Assembly: GCF_023898865.1 (NCBI RefSeq) | Contig: NZ_JAGSOV010000006.1 | Span: forward strand, 60,112 to 124,111 | Length of the DNA stretch: 64,000 nt | Reading direction: 5' to 3' | Source of the DNA: Pseudonocardia humida | GTDB lineage: Bacteria > Actinomycetota > Actinomycetes > Mycobacteriales > Pseudonocardiaceae | Shown: positions 7,302-15,949 of the stretch, piece by piece | Layout of the letters: the number at the start of each line of letters is the position of its first letter | Numbering within the stretch: position 1 is the stretch's first letter | Position numbers and translations under genes: made by a program | The notes under the pieces: model-generated | Told to the model about the DNA's origin: nothing | What the model saw: only the letters and a program-made list of their open reading frames with translations | Database searches by the model: none

Positions 7302-8299
7302 CCATCGGCCTGTTCGACGCCGACGACCCCGCGGCGGGCCACGAGACCACGCTGCAGATCATCGAGCTGGGCGAGCGGCTGGGCTTCGACAGCGCCTGGT
7401 TGCGCCACCGGCACCTGCAGTTCGGCATCTCCTCCCCGGTCGCGGTGCTCGCCGCGGCCAGCCAGCGCACCCGGCGCATCGAGCTGGGCACCGCCGTCAC
7501 GCCGCTGGGCTGGGAGAACCCGCTGCGCGTCGCCGAGGACTGGGCCACCGTGGACGTGCTGTCCGGGGGCAGGCTCAACCCGGGGTTCAGCGTCGGCCCG
7601 CCGATGAACTACGAGCGGGTGCGCGGGGCCCTCTACCCCGACACCGGCGACGTGGAGGACTTCACCACCGAGCGGGTGGCGCGGCTGCTGCGGCTGGTGC
7701 GCGGCGAGCCGGCCAGCGACTTCCGCGGCCGGCAGGGCTTCGAGGAGTTCTCCGAGCGGGTGCAGCCGCACTCCCCCGGGCTCGCCGGCAGGCTGTGGTA
7801 CGGCGCGGCGAGCCGGAAGTCCGCGCGCTGGGCCGGTGAGCAGGGCCTGAACCTGTTGACCAGCAGCGTCGTCAAGGTCGAGAGCGGCGCCGAGGACCCG
7901 GACGCCCCGGTGGACTTCGCCGAGGTCCAACGCGCGTCGATCCGGGCCTTCCGCGCCGCCCACCCCGACGGCGACGCCGCGCGCGTCTCGCAGGGGCTGG
8001 TCGTCATCCCCACCGACAGCGCCACCGCCGAGCAGCGGGCCAGGTACGCCGCCTACGTCGAGGCCCGCACGCCCCGGACCGCGAGCCCGCAGGGGCCCGC
8101 CCGGATGCTCTTCGCCCGCGACCTGATCGGCACGTCCGAGGAGGTCGCCGAGCAGCTGCACGCCCACGCCGGGTTCCAGGAGGTCGACGAGGTGGCGTTC
8201 GCGCTGCCGTTCAGCTTCGAGCCCGACGACTACGTGCAGATCCTCACCGACATGGCCACCCGCCTCGGGCCGGCGCTGGGCTGGCGACCCACCGGCTGA
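7259..8299 (+). CDS. LLM-class flavin-dependent oxidoreductase
   Basis: A 346-residue luciferase-like monooxygenase. It begins MPVAGQPLRRMGFLTIGLFD, the first beta strand of the family barrel, and contains LGFDSAWLRHRHLQ, TRRIELGTAVTPLGWENPLRVAEDWATVD (beta-strand/FMN region), LSGGRLNPGFSVG and a C-terminal LIGTSEEVAEQLHAHAG. ATG 7259 has GGGAGGG just upstream and was chosen over the internal ATG at 7289. It overlaps the tail of the esterase-like gene by 43 bases, which implies cotranscription. The reduced flavin would come from a separate reductase. The substrate is unknown. Confidence 0.82.
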   Translation: MPVAGQPLRRMGFLTIGLFDADDPAAGHETTLQIIELGERLGFDSAWLRHRHLQFGISSPVAVLAAASQRTRRIELGTAVTPLGWENPLRVAEDWATVDVLSGGRLNPGFSVGPPMNYERVRGALYPDTGDVEDFTTERVARLLRLVRGEPASDFRGRQGFEEFSERVQPHSPGLAGRLWYGAASRKSARWAGEQGLNLLTSSVVKVESGAEDPDAPVDFAEVQRASIRAFRAAHPDGDAARVSQGLVVIPTDSATAEQRARYAAYVEARTPRTASPQGPARMLFARDLIGTSEEVAEQLHAHAGFQEVDEVAFALPFSFEPDDYVQILTDMATRLGPALGWRPTG

Positions 8300-8412
8300 T
8301 CTGCGTCCTTCTGCACATCCGCGCGCGTCCTGCGACGCGGACACCCCGGTGCGGTCCCGGCATCGTGGCGCCGGGGGCGGGAGCCCGCCCGCACCGCGAC
8401 CGGGGAGCCGCC

Positions 8413-9345
8413 ATGACCGAGCCAGCCGCACCTCCCAGCGGGAAGGTCGCCGTGGTGACCGGGGCCGCGGGCGGCATGGGTCGGGTGCTGGTGACCGAGC
8501 TGGCCCGGCGCGGCCACACCGTGGTCGCGGTGATCCGCACCCCCGCCGACGGCGAGCGGCTGCGCGCCGAGGTGGCCGCGCGGATCGGCGTCGACCGGCT
8601 GGACGCGCGGGCCGCCGACCTCGCCGACCTCGCGGCCGTGCACGAGCTGGCCGCCGGGGTGCGCTCGCGCCACCCCGAGCTACACCTGCTCGTGAACAAC
8701 GCCGGCGCGCTGCTCCGCCGGCGCGCGGTGACCGCGCAGGGCGTGGAGATGCACGTGGCGGTGGACCACCTGGCCGCCTTCGCGCTGACGGACCTGCTGC
8801 TCGAGCCGCTGCGGGCGGGGGCACCGGCCCGGGTCGTCAACGTGGTGTCGGCGACGATCGCCGACACCCGCCGGTTCCCGGTGCGCCGCCGCCCGCGCCC
8901 GGTGCTGCTCGACCCGTTCGAGGTCGCGGACCTGCGCCGGATGAACCCGGACGTGCGCTTCGCGCCGTTCCAGGCCTACGCCCGGGCCAAGCTGCTGACC
9001 GTGATGTGCGGCTACCTGCTGGCCGAGCGGCTGCGCGGGACCGGCGTCACGGTGAACGCGGTGCACCCCGGCGTGGTCGCCACCCGGATCGCCGCGGACG
9101 CCCTGCCCGCGGTGCTGGCGCCGCTGGCCGGGGCGCTGCGGCGGTTCCTGCTGACCCCCGAGCAGGGTGCCGCGGCCGTCCTGCGCGTGGCCACCGCGCC
9201 TGAGCTCGACGGCGTGACCGGCCGGTACTTCGTGCGCGACGCCGAGGCGCGCTCGCCGGAGGTGTCCTACGACCGGGACATTCAGGAGTGGCTGTGGGCC
9301 GCCAGTGCCGCGGTCACCGGTCGGGCGCGGGGGCTCACGCCGTGA
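8413..9345 (+). CDS. Short-chain dehydrogenase/reductase
   Basis: A 310-residue SDR of the retinol-dehydrogenase/light-dependent-reductase-like group. The cofactor motif is VVTGAAGGMG (TGxxxGxG type), the structural motif is LLVNNAGAL and the catalytic Tyr-Lys is in FQAYARAKLL (YxxxK). PG motif VNAVHPGVVATRI follows. ATG 8413 gives MTEPAAPPSGKVAVVTG; the extra upstream frame from 8365 has no conserved sequence. A 113-base gap separates it from the luciferase-like gene. It converges on the MHS transporter with only 23 bases between stops. The substrate is not predictable. Confidence 0.85.
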   Translation: MTEPAAPPSGKVAVVTGAAGGMGRVLVTELARRGHTVVAVIRTPADGERLRAEVAARIGVDRLDARAADLADLAAVHELAAGVRSRHPELHLLVNNAGALLRRRAVTAQGVEMHVAVDHLAAFALTDLLLEPLRAGAPARVVNVVSATIADTRRFPVRRRPRPVLLDPFEVADLRRMNPDVRFAPFQAYARAKLLTVMCGYLLAERLRGTGVTVNAVHPGVVATRIAADALPAVLAPLAGALRRFLLTPEQGAAAVLRVATAPELDGVTGRYFVRDAEARSPEVSYDRDIQEWLWAASAAVTGRARGLTP

Positions 9346-9368
9346 GGTGGACCCCGCGCCCGGCCCGG

Positions 9369-10745
9369 TCACGCCGCCCGGACGCCCTCGTCCGCGCTCG
9401 CCGGGCGCTTGGCGCCCAGCTCGGCCATCGGGGTGCGGTAGGTCTCCCGCGCGCTGGCCGCGGCGAGCGCCGAGACCACGCACAGCCCGGCGGTGAAGAT
9501 CGCCACCGGGAGCCAGCCCGACAGCTCCCCGCCGGCCAGCGACGCCGCGATGGTGGGCGCGAAGCCACCGATCGCGAAGCCGATCTGGGTGCCCAGCGCC
9601 ATCCCGGACAGCCGCACCTTCGTCGGGAACATCTCGGCGTAGAAGGCGGGCCAGACCCCGTTGGGCGCGCTGTAGACCACTCCGGACAGCAGCACGCCGA
9701 TCACGAAGATGAGCACGTAGGACCCCGTGGTGATGGACCACAGGTAGGCCCCGACGAGCACCGCGCTGCCCAGCGTCCCGGCGATGAACACCGGCTTGCG
9801 CCCGACCCGGTCGGCCAGCGCGGCCAGCAGCGGGATCGCGCCCAGCGCGACGACGTTGGCCAGGATCGCGACCCACAGCATGACCGAGCGGTCCAGACCG
9901 CCGGGTTCCACCGCGAACGCCAGCGCGAACACGCCGAAGATCGTGCTGACCGAGGCGACGGTGGCGGCCAGGACGACGCGCAGGACGTCGGCCCAGTGGT
10001 CGCGGAACAGCACGGCCAGCGGCAGCTCGGGGCGCTTGCCCCGCTCGACCTCCTCGGTGAACACCGGCGTCTCGTCGAGTGTGCGCCGGATGACGAAGGC
10101 GACCACGACGACGATCGCCGACAGCCAGAACGGCACCCGCCAGCCCCAGGACAGCAGGGTCTCCTCGGGCATCGCCGCGACCGGCAGGAACACCGCGGTG
10201 GCCAGGATGGACCCGGCCTGGGTGCCGCTGAGGGTGAAGCTGGTGAAGAAGGCGCGCCGGTGGTCGGGGGCGTGCTCGATGCTCATCGAGTTCGCGCCGG
10301 CCTGCTCGCCGCCCGCGGACAGCCCCTGCAGCAGCCGCAGCACGACCAGCAGCACCGGGGCCAGCGTGCCGATCTGCTCGTAGTCGGGCAGGCAGCCGAC
10401 CAGGAAGGTGGCCGCGCCCATCAGCAGGATCGTCAGCACCAGCACCCGTTTGCGGCCGAACCGGTCGCCGATGTGACCGAGCACGATCGCGCCGATCGGG
10501 CGGGCGACGTAGCCGACGCCGAACGTGGCCAGGGAGAGCAGCGTGCCGACCGCCGGGTCCGAGGACGGGAAGAAGATCTTGTTGAAGACGAGGGCGGCGG
10601 CGGTGCCGTAGATGAAGAAGTCGTAGTACTCCAGAGCGCTGCCGATCCAGGCGGCCAGCGCCGCCTTGCGCGGCTTGCCCGCGGGTGGCAGGGGGACGGC
10701 GGAGCCGGGTGCGGGTGCGTGGGCGGGCTCTTCTGGCGAGGTCAC
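9369..10745 (-). CDS. MFS transporter of the metabolite:H+ symporter (MHS) family
   Basis: A 458-residue, 12-helix cytoplasmic-membrane transporter. The MHS signature is strong: AAWIGSALEYYDFFIYG in helix 1, and GHIGDRFGRKRVLV between helices 2 and 3. The loop motif ADRVGRKPVF repeats it in the second half. MHS carriers bring in organic acids and osmolytes (shikimate, citrate, 2-oxoglutarate, proline) with protons. The start is GTG at 10745 after GGGAG. A 25-bp palindrome 62 bases upstream and a TetR gene immediately before it on the same strand suggest repression by that TetR. Because it neighbours a shikimate block, shikimate or a related acid is a reasonable but unproven substrate. Confidence 0.85.
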   Translation of the reverse strand: MTSPEEPAHAPAPGSAVPLPPAGKPRKAALAAWIGSALEYYDFFIYGTAAALVFNKIFFPSSDPAVGTLLSLATFGVGYVARPIGAIVLGHIGDRFGRKRVLVLTILLMGAATFLVGCLPDYEQIGTLAPVLLVVLRLLQGLSAGGEQAGANSMSIEHAPDHRRAFFTSFTLSGTQAGSILATAVFLPVAAMPEETLLSWGWRVPFWLSAIVVVVAFVIRRTLDETPVFTEEVERGKRPELPLAVLFRDHWADVLRVVLAATVASVSTIFGVFALAFAVEPGGLDRSVMLWVAILANVVALGAIPLLAALADRVGRKPVFIAGTLGSAVLVGAYLWSITTGSYVLIFVIGVLLSGVVYSAPNGVWPAFYAEMFPTKVRLSGMALGTQIGFAIGGFAPTIAASLAGGELSGWLPVAIFTAGLCVVSALAAASARETYRTPMAELGAKRPASADEGVRAA

Positions 10746-10806
10746 GGAGGGCTCCCTGAGGAGGCGACGATGCGGGACAGGGCAGACCAGCGGGTGGCGC
10801 GTATGT

Positions 10807-10831
10807 ACTGAACGGTTATGTACCGTTTAGT
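10807..10831. promoter_or_regulatory. Candidate TetR operator upstream of MHS transporter
   Basis: A 25-bp palindrome: ACTGAACGGT (10807-10816), 5-nt spacer tatgt, ACCGTTTAGT (10822-10831). Nine of ten arm positions are complementary. It lies in an AT-richer island between the TetR gene and the transporter start, the usual position for a TetR-family repressor site that overlaps the promoter of the controlled gene. Confidence 0.6.
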
Positions 10832-10893
10832 GAGGTACCGGATGGTGAGTTAACCCGGTCGGGGTTGTCAAGGGTGGACGCACGGGCGGGAGG

Positions 10894-11541
10894 TCAGCGC
10901 GCGGTCAGGTAGTCCAGCACCAGATCGCCCAGCAGCGCGCGGTAGTGCTCGCGGCGGGCCGGGTCGAGCATGTCGCGCCGGAAGATCGCGCTCCAGGTGT
11001 GCCGGTTGGCGATGCGGAACACGCAGAACGCGCTGATCACCATGTGCACGTCGAGCGCGTCGACGTCGTCGCGGAACAGGCCCTCGGCGCGGCCGCGCTC
11101 CAGGATCCCGGTCAGCACCTGCAGCGCGGGCCCGGCCAGCTCCTCCAGCATCGGAGAGGCCACCAGGTGCTCCGCGCGGTGGATGTTCTCGATGCTGACC
11201 AGTCGGATGAAGTCGGGGTGCGACTCGTGGTGGTCGAAGGTGAGCTCGGCGAGCTGGCGGATGGCCCGCACCGGGGGCAGGTGCTCGACGTCGAGCTGCC
11301 GCTCGAGCGCGCGGATGCCGGCGTAGGCCCGCTCCAGCACGGCCAGGTAGAGGCCTTCCTTGCTGCCGAAGTAGTAGTAGAGCATCCGCTTGGTGGTGCT
11401 GGTGCGGGCGGCGATCTCATCCACCCGGGCACCGGAGTAGCCCTGGTCGGCGAACACCCTCGTGGCGACGTCGAGGATCTCGGCGCGCGTGCGGTCGGCG
11501 TCGCGGGTGCGGTCCTCGGGCGGCACGGACGAGGCGACCAA
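10894..11541 (-). CDS. TetR-family transcriptional regulator
   Basis: A 215-residue repressor. The N-terminal helix-turn-helix spans about residues 20-65: TRAEILDVATRVFADQGY, then the recognition part STTKRMLYYYFGSKEGL. The C-terminal ligand domain is of the group with ASPMLEELAGPALQVLTGIL. The start is TTG at 11541, supported by GGGAGG six bases before it; a GTG 15 bases downstream is an alternative. It is 40 bases after the phosphotriesterase-like gene on the same strand, so it may also be read from the TRAP operon. The palindrome downstream of its stop, in front of the transporter, is the probable target. Confidence 0.85.
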   Translation of the reverse strand: MVASSVPPEDRTRDADRTRAEILDVATRVFADQGYSGARVDEIAARTSTTKRMLYYYFGSKEGLYLAVLERAYAGIRALERQLDVEHLPPVRAIRQLAELTFDHHESHPDFIRLVSIENIHRAEHLVASPMLEELAGPALQVLTGILERGRAEGLFRDDVDALDVHMVISAFCVFRIANRHTWSAIFRRDMLDPARREHYRALLGDLVLDYLTAR

Positions 11542-11581
11542 CGACGACCTCCCGGGACGCGGCGAAGAGCAGGCCTTGACT

Positions 11582-12661
11582 CTAGGACGGCCGCGGCGTC
11601 GGTGCGGCCCCGGCTACCGGGGCGTGCCGTCGTCGCGCGGGCCCGGGCGCCAGCAGCCGCGCCGGGTTGACCACCAGCATCCGGTGCAGGTCCGCCGCGC
11701 TCGCCCCGCCGGCGCGCAGCATCGGCAGCACGCGGCGGGACAGGTTCTCGTAGTGCCAGTGGGGGGCGTGGACCGCCCGCCACGACGGCGGGGTCACCCG
11801 GCTGAAGCAGGCCGCGTCGTGCGAGAGCACCATCCGGTCGGCGTACCCTTCGGCGAGCAGCGCGAGGACGGTGGCGACCCGCCGCTCGTCGGGGAGCACG
11901 TGCTCCATGCCGAAGCGGTCCATGCCGATCGTGGAGCCGGCGTCCATCAGCGCACGAAGCTGGTCGAGGTCCTCGCTGTCGCCGCTGTGGCCGATGATGA
12001 TGCGCTCAGGCGGGACGCCGCGGGCGCCGAGGAACTCCTGCTGGGCCGGGCCGGTGCGGCTGGCCGGGCGGCTGTGCGTCGTGATCGTGACACCGGTGCG
12101 CACGTGCGCCTCGGCGGCGGCGGACATCACCCGCGCGACGTCCGGGGTGATGCCCGGCTCGTCCGTGACCACCTTGAGCATCCCGGCCCGGACCCCGGTG
12201 CCTGCGATGCCCTCCTCGATGTCGCGCACGAAGAACTCGACCAGCGGGTCGGGACCGCCGACCGGCCGACCCGGCCCGTGCGTGCCGAAGAACGCCGGTA
12301 GCACGTCCGCGGTGTAGTAGCCGGTGGCCGCGACCAGGTGCAGCGGGACCCGCTCGGCCACCGCGGCCAGCCGGGCGACGTCGCGGCCCAGGCCCAGCAC
12401 AGTCAGGTCCACCACCGTGCGCACCCCCAGGCCGTGCAGCCGGGTCAGCCGCTCGACGGCGTCCTCGATCGCGCGGTCGGGGTCCCACTCGGGGTGCGGG
12501 TGGTTGAGGTCGAGCTCGGGGTGGCCGACGAAGACGTGCTCGTGGACGAGCGTCGGCCCCAGCGCGGCGGGGTCGACCGGGCCCCGGAAGGTGGGGACGG
12601 CGTCCCCGGGGCCGGTCCGCGACGGACCGGCCCCGAGGGCCGGGGACGAACCGCCGGTCAC
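11582..12661 (-). CDS. Phosphotriesterase-family (PTE-like) metal hydrolase, probable lactonase/esterase
   Basis: A 359-residue amidohydrolase-superfamily protein. The first metal site HEH is in TLVHEHVF (His40 and His42). The bridging Lys that is carboxylated in the family is in GMLKVVTDEPG, later metal His residues are in TITTHSRP and IIIGHSGD, and the catalytic Asp is in VLSHDAACF. Most bacterial PTE-like members are lactonases or carboxylesterases rather than phosphotriesterases. GTG 12661 overlaps the TRAP solute-binding gene stop as GTGA. An internal GTG giving VPTFRGPVDPAALG would match the usual family N-terminus and may be the true start. As last gene of the dctQ-dctM-shikimate dehydrogenase-dctP operon it may hydrolyse a lactone or ester of the imported acid. 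Confidence 0.8.
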   Translation of the reverse strand: MTGGSSPALGAGPSRTGPGDAVPTFRGPVDPAALGPTLVHEHVFVGHPELDLNHPHPEWDPDRAIEDAVERLTRLHGLGVRTVVDLTVLGLGRDVARLAAVAERVPLHLVAATGYYTADVLPAFFGTHGPGRPVGGPDPLVEFFVRDIEEGIAGTGVRAGMLKVVTDEPGITPDVARVMSAAAEAHVRTGVTITTHSRPASRTGPAQQEFLGARGVPPERIIIGHSGDSEDLDQLRALMDAGSTIGMDRFGMEHVLPDERRVATVLALLAEGYADRMVLSHDAACFSRVTPPSWRAVHAPHWHYENLSRRVLPMLRAGGASAADLHRMLVVNPARLLAPGPARRRHAPVAGAAPTPRPS

Positions 12662-13689
12662 GAGGCCGCGTTGCGGATGGCCTCGTAGACGGGCAGCTGC
12701 TCGGGGCTGAGGTTCGCGCGCAGGTACTGCTCGGCCTGCGCGCGGAACGCCGCCACGTCGACGTCCTCGACGACCTGGAACGCACCGGCGGTGCGGTACT
12801 CGTCGAGGATCCGCGTCTCATCCTCGGCGACGCAGCCGGGCACCTGCTCCACCGCGCTGTCGACCGCCGCCGAGAGCGCCTGCTGCTGCTCGGGCGAGAG
12901 CTCCTCCCAGACCGGCCCGAGGATGACCAGGTTCGAGTTCTGCTGGTGGCCCGACAGGCTCAGGAAGTCCTGCACCTCACCGAGGTTCAGCGCGTCGATG
13001 TTGACGATCGGGTTCTCCTGGCCGTCGACGGTGCCCTGCTGCAGCGCCAGGTAGAGCTCCTCGAAGGCGACCTCCGTCGGGTTCGCGCCCAGCGCGCGGG
13101 CGTTCATCAGGAACTGCGGCGAGTTGGGGAAGCGCATGCGCAGCCCCTGCAGGTCGGCGGGCTGACGGATGGGCTGGTTGGCGGTGAACTGCCGGGCTCC
13201 AGCCGACCACGCGCCCAGCACCTGCACCCCGGTCGCCTCGGCGAAGCCGCTCTTGAGCTCGTCGGAGGCGGGGTCGGCGAAGAACCGGGCCAGGTGCTCG
13301 GCGTCGTCGAAGGCGTAGGCGGCGTCGACCACGCTCATCGGCGCGTGGGACGCGCCGAGCGCGGAGGCGCCCTGGATGTCGATGTCGATGTCCCCCGCGG
13401 CGACCGACTGGAAGCGGTCGGCGTCGCCGCCGAGCTGGCTGTTCGGGAAGATCTCCACGCTCAGCCCGACGTTCGCCGCCGCGACCTGGTCGGCGATCAC
13501 CTGGGCGCCGCACCGATGCTGCGGCTGCTGGTCGGTGTAGCTGTGGGCCAGGGTCAGCTCCACCGGCGCTGGAGCGCCGGAGCCACCGGTGCCGCCCGTG
13601 TCGCCGCCCCCACCGCATGCCGTCGCCAGTAGCAGCGGCAGGACGGACGCCAGGAGCAGCGCGCGGGGCGGTCGGGGATGAGAGGACAT
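12658..13689 (-). CDS. dctP: TRAP transporter solute-binding lipoprotein (DctP type)
   Basis: A 343-residue extracytoplasmic substrate-binding protein. A signal sequence ALLLASVLPLLLATAC ends in a lipobox-like Cys followed by a Gly stretch, so it is probably a membrane-anchored lipoprotein. DctP hallmarks: GLRMRFPNSPQF (the Arg that salt-bridges the substrate carboxylate), LGANPTEVAFEELYLALQQG and VDGQENP. I chose ATG 13689 because GAAGGG lies seven bases upstream; ATG 13695 would overlap the preceding stop (ATGA) but sits one base from that SD. The gene is separated from dctQM by the shikimate dehydrogenase gene. Carboxylate binding fits shikimate or quinate. Confidence 0.88.
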   Translation of the reverse strand: MSSHPRPPRALLLASVLPLLLATACGGGGDTGGTGGSGAPAPVELTLAHSYTDQQPQHRCGAQVIADQVAAANVGLSVEIFPNSQLGGDADRFQSVAAGDIDIDIQGASALGASHAPMSVVDAAYAFDDAEHLARFFADPASDELKSGFAEATGVQVLGAWSAGARQFTANQPIRQPADLQGLRMRFPNSPQFLMNARALGANPTEVAFEELYLALQQGTVDGQENPIVNIDALNLGEVQDFLSLSGHQQNSNLVILGPVWEELSPEQQQALSAAVDSAVEQVPGCVAEDETRILDEYRTAGAFQVVEDVDVAAFRAQAEQYLRANLSPEQLPVYEAIRNAAS

Positions 13690-13691
13690 GG

Positions 13692-14678
13692 TCATTCCCT
13701 TCGTTGGGCTCGTGCGTTCTGCGCTTCGGCGACGGGCGCGCGACCGGGATCGGCCGCGGTCCGGGAACCGGTCGCGCCGACCTCGTCGGCGACGAGCAGG
13801 TCGAAATCCGCGGCCATGGCCGCGCGGTCCGCCGGTCGACCCGTGACCAGCTCGAAGGCGTGGGCCGCCTGGTTGACCGCCATCGCCGCGCCGGTCAGCA
13901 CCTGGCAGCCCAGGGCGCGGGCCGCGCGGACCAGCTCGGTGTGCAGGGGCCGGTACACGATGTCGGCCACCCACAGCTCGGGGCGCAGGAGCTCGGGCGG
14001 CACCGGCGAGCCGGGGTGCGCCACCATGCCCATCGGCGTGGCGTTCACCAGCCCCGCCGCGCCCGCCAGCAGCTCCGGCAGCCGGTCGGCGGTGGCGACG
14101 GTCACCGCCGTCCGGTCGCGGACCCCCTCGAGCGAGGAGGCCAGCCGCTGCGCCCGGGCGAGGTCGGTCTCGACCACCGACAGCTCGCCGACCCCCAGCC
14201 CGGCCAGGGCGTGCGCGACCGCCGTCCCGGCCCCGCCGGCACCCACCAGCACCACCCGGTCGCGGCGGACGTCGGCCAGCCCCTCGCGCATGGCCAGCGC
14301 GAAGCCGGTGATGTCGGTGTTGTGCCCGTGGGTTGACCCGCCGTCGACGACGATGGTGTTGATCGCTCCGATCCCGGCCGCCTCCGGTGCGAGGTCGTCG
14401 ACCAGGGTCGCCATCGCCTGCTTGACCGGGTGGGTGGCGTTCAGCCCGTCGAAGCCGAGCGTCACCGCGTTTGCCAGCAACTCGCGCAGCCGGCCCGGGT
14501 CGAGCTGGGCGTCGCTCAGCTCGACCAGCTTGTAGGTGTAGCGCAAGCCCTGCCTGGCCGCCTCGCGTTCGTGCAGCTCAGGGCTCAGCGAGGGCCCGAT
14601 CCCCTGGCCGAGCAGCCCCATGAGGTAGGAGCGGCGCGCGGGCGGCGCACCGGTCGGGACCTGCTCGCCGCCGCTCAC
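13692..14678 (-). CDS. Shikimate/quinate dehydrogenase
   Basis: A 328-residue AroE-superfamily enzyme that would oxidise shikimate to 3-dehydroshikimate (or quinate to 3-dehydroquinate). The substrate domain has the Ser pair in GPSLSPELHE and the catalytic Lys in GLNATHPVKQ. The catalytic Asp lies in HGHNTDITGF. The cofactor motif is VLVGAGGAGTAVAHAL, followed by VVETDL; an Asp after the second strand suggests NAD preference, as in catabolic QsuD-like enzymes. The C-terminal GAAMAVNQAAHAFEL is typical. GTG 14678 overlaps the dctM stop as GTGA. Its location inside a TRAP operon next to QsuB points to catabolism rather than aromatic amino acid synthesis. Confidence 0.9.
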   Translation of the reverse strand: MSGGEQVPTGAPPARRSYLMGLLGQGIGPSLSPELHEREAARQGLRYTYKLVELSDAQLDPGRLRELLANAVTLGFDGLNATHPVKQAMATLVDDLAPEAAGIGAINTIVVDGGSTHGHNTDITGFALAMREGLADVRRDRVVLVGAGGAGTAVAHALAGLGVGELSVVETDLARAQRLASSLEGVRDRTAVTVATADRLPELLAGAAGLVNATPMGMVAHPGSPVPPELLRPELWVADIVYRPLHTELVRAARALGCQVLTGAAMAVNQAAHAFELVTGRPADRAAMAADFDLLVADEVGATGSRTAADPGRAPVAEAQNARAQRRE

Positions 14679-15949
14679 AGGCCCAGCTCCCGCGGCAACC
14701 ACATCACGGCGTCCGGGAAGGCGATGATGCCGACGAGCAGCAACAGCAGCGGCACGATGAACGGCAGCGAGCCGCGGAACACCTCACCGACCCGGGTCCG
14801 GGCCACCGCGCTGAGCACGTAGAGCACCGTCCCCACCGGTGGGGTCAGCAGCCCGATCATCAGCGAGACGATCATCAGCACGCCGAGCACGATCGGGTCC
14901 ACGCCGAAGCCGGAGCTGATCGGCAGCAGGATGGGCACCACCAGCACCAGCACCGCGGTCGGGTCGACCACCGTGCCGAGGATGAGCATCAGCAGCGCGA
15001 CCAGCACCATGAAGACCGTGGGGTCGTCGGTCAGCCCGAAGAAGCCCTCGGTCAGCGCCTGGGGGACCTGCTCGCGGGCCAGGATGTAGCCCAGCAGCGA
15101 GGCCGAGGACACGATCAGCATGATGCCTGCGGTGGTGACCACGGTCTCGGCGAGCACGCCGGGCAGGTCGCGCACGTGCAGCCGGCGGTAGGCGAAGCCG
15201 AGGACCAGGATGTAGGCCACGCCGACGGCGGCCGCCTCGGTGGGGGTGAACGCGCCGGTGAGGATCCCGCCGAGGATGATCACCGGGGCGCCGATCGGGG
15301 CGATGACCCGCCGGCCCGTCTCGCGCACCCGCGCCCAGGAGAACCCGACCGGGACGATGCCGGGCATGCGGCGGACCAGGACGAACACCACGACGCACAG
15401 TCCTGCGGCCATCAGCAGGGCCGGGATCACCGATGCCGCGAACAGCGCCCCGGTGGACACCGCCGCCGCCCCGGCGTAGATCACCGCGGGGATGCTGGGC
15501 GGCATGACCGGCGCGATGAGGGCCGCTGCGCCGGTCACGCCGAGCCCGAAGCGCAGCGGGTAGCCCGCGCGCAGCATCGCCGGGATCTGGATCTTCCCGA
15601 GGGCCGCGGCGTCGGCGACGGCCGACCCGCTCATCCAGGAGAAGCCCAGGCTCACCCCGACGCTGACGTAGCCCAGCCCGCCGCGCACGCGCCCGAGCAC
15701 CGCCAGTGCGAAGTCGAACAGCAGGTCTGCGATACCGCCGCGGCTGGCGAGCACGCCCAGCAGCACGAACAGCGGCACCGCCAGCAGCGGGAAGCTGGCG
15801 GTCGCGTTGACCACCAGGCGCAGGCTCGATCCGAGCGACTGCCCGTCGAGCAGCAGGTAGCCCAGGCAGGGGCCGAGGAAGGAGAACGCCACCGGCACGC
15901 GCAGCGCCAGCAGCACGATGATCGCCAGGCTCAGCAGCAGCAGGTTCAT
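14675..15949 (-). CDS. dctM: TRAP transporter large permease (DctM)
   Basis: A 424-residue, about 12-helix membrane protein, the ion-coupled channel of the TRAP system. Typical segments: FPLLAVPLFVLLGVLASRGG, WMSGSAVADAAALGKIQIPAM, MPPSIPAVIYAGAAAVSTGALF, GAFTPTEAAAVGVAYILVL and LLTPPVGTVLYV. ATG 15949 overlaps the dctQ stop (ATGA) and the gene end overlaps the shikimate dehydrogenase start (GTGA), so the order Q-M-dehydrogenase-P is strictly coupled. The system uses a sodium or proton gradient, not ATP. Confidence 0.92.
   Translation of the reverse strand: MNLLLLSLAIIVLLALRVPVAFSFLGPCLGYLLLDGQSLGSSLRLVVNATASFPLLAVPLFVLLGVLASRGGIADLLFDFALAVLGRVRGGLGYVSVGVSLGFSWMSGSAVADAAALGKIQIPAMLRAGYPLRFGLGVTGAAALIAPVMPPSIPAVIYAGAAAVSTGALFAASVIPALLMAAGLCVVVFVLVRRMPGIVPVGFSWARVRETGRRVIAPIGAPVIILGGILTGAFTPTEAAAVGVAYILVLGFAYRRLHVRDLPGVLAETVVTTAGIMLIVSSASLLGYILAREQVPQALTEGFFGLTDDPTVFMVLVALLMLILGTVVDPTAVLVLVVPILLPISSGFGVDPIVLGVLMIVSLMIGLLTPPVGTVLYVLSAVARTRVGEVFRGSLPFIVPLLLLLVGIIAFPDAVMWLPRELGL

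Noticed and set aside
9288..10811. A 507-codon plus-strand frame rich in Gln/His/Arg.
   Set aside because: Shadow of the MHS transporter on the other strand; no domain.
11582..12661. A true organophosphate-degrading phosphotriesterase.
   Set aside because: The metal ligands are those of the whole PTE family; the operon context (acid transporter and shikimate dehydrogenase) favours a lactonase or esterase.
13692..14678. Biosynthetic aroE of the aromatic amino acid pathway.
   Set aside because: Embedded in a TRAP operon beside qsuB and a LacI regulator, with the ATHPVKQ motif and an Asp suggesting NAD use; catabolic role is more likely.
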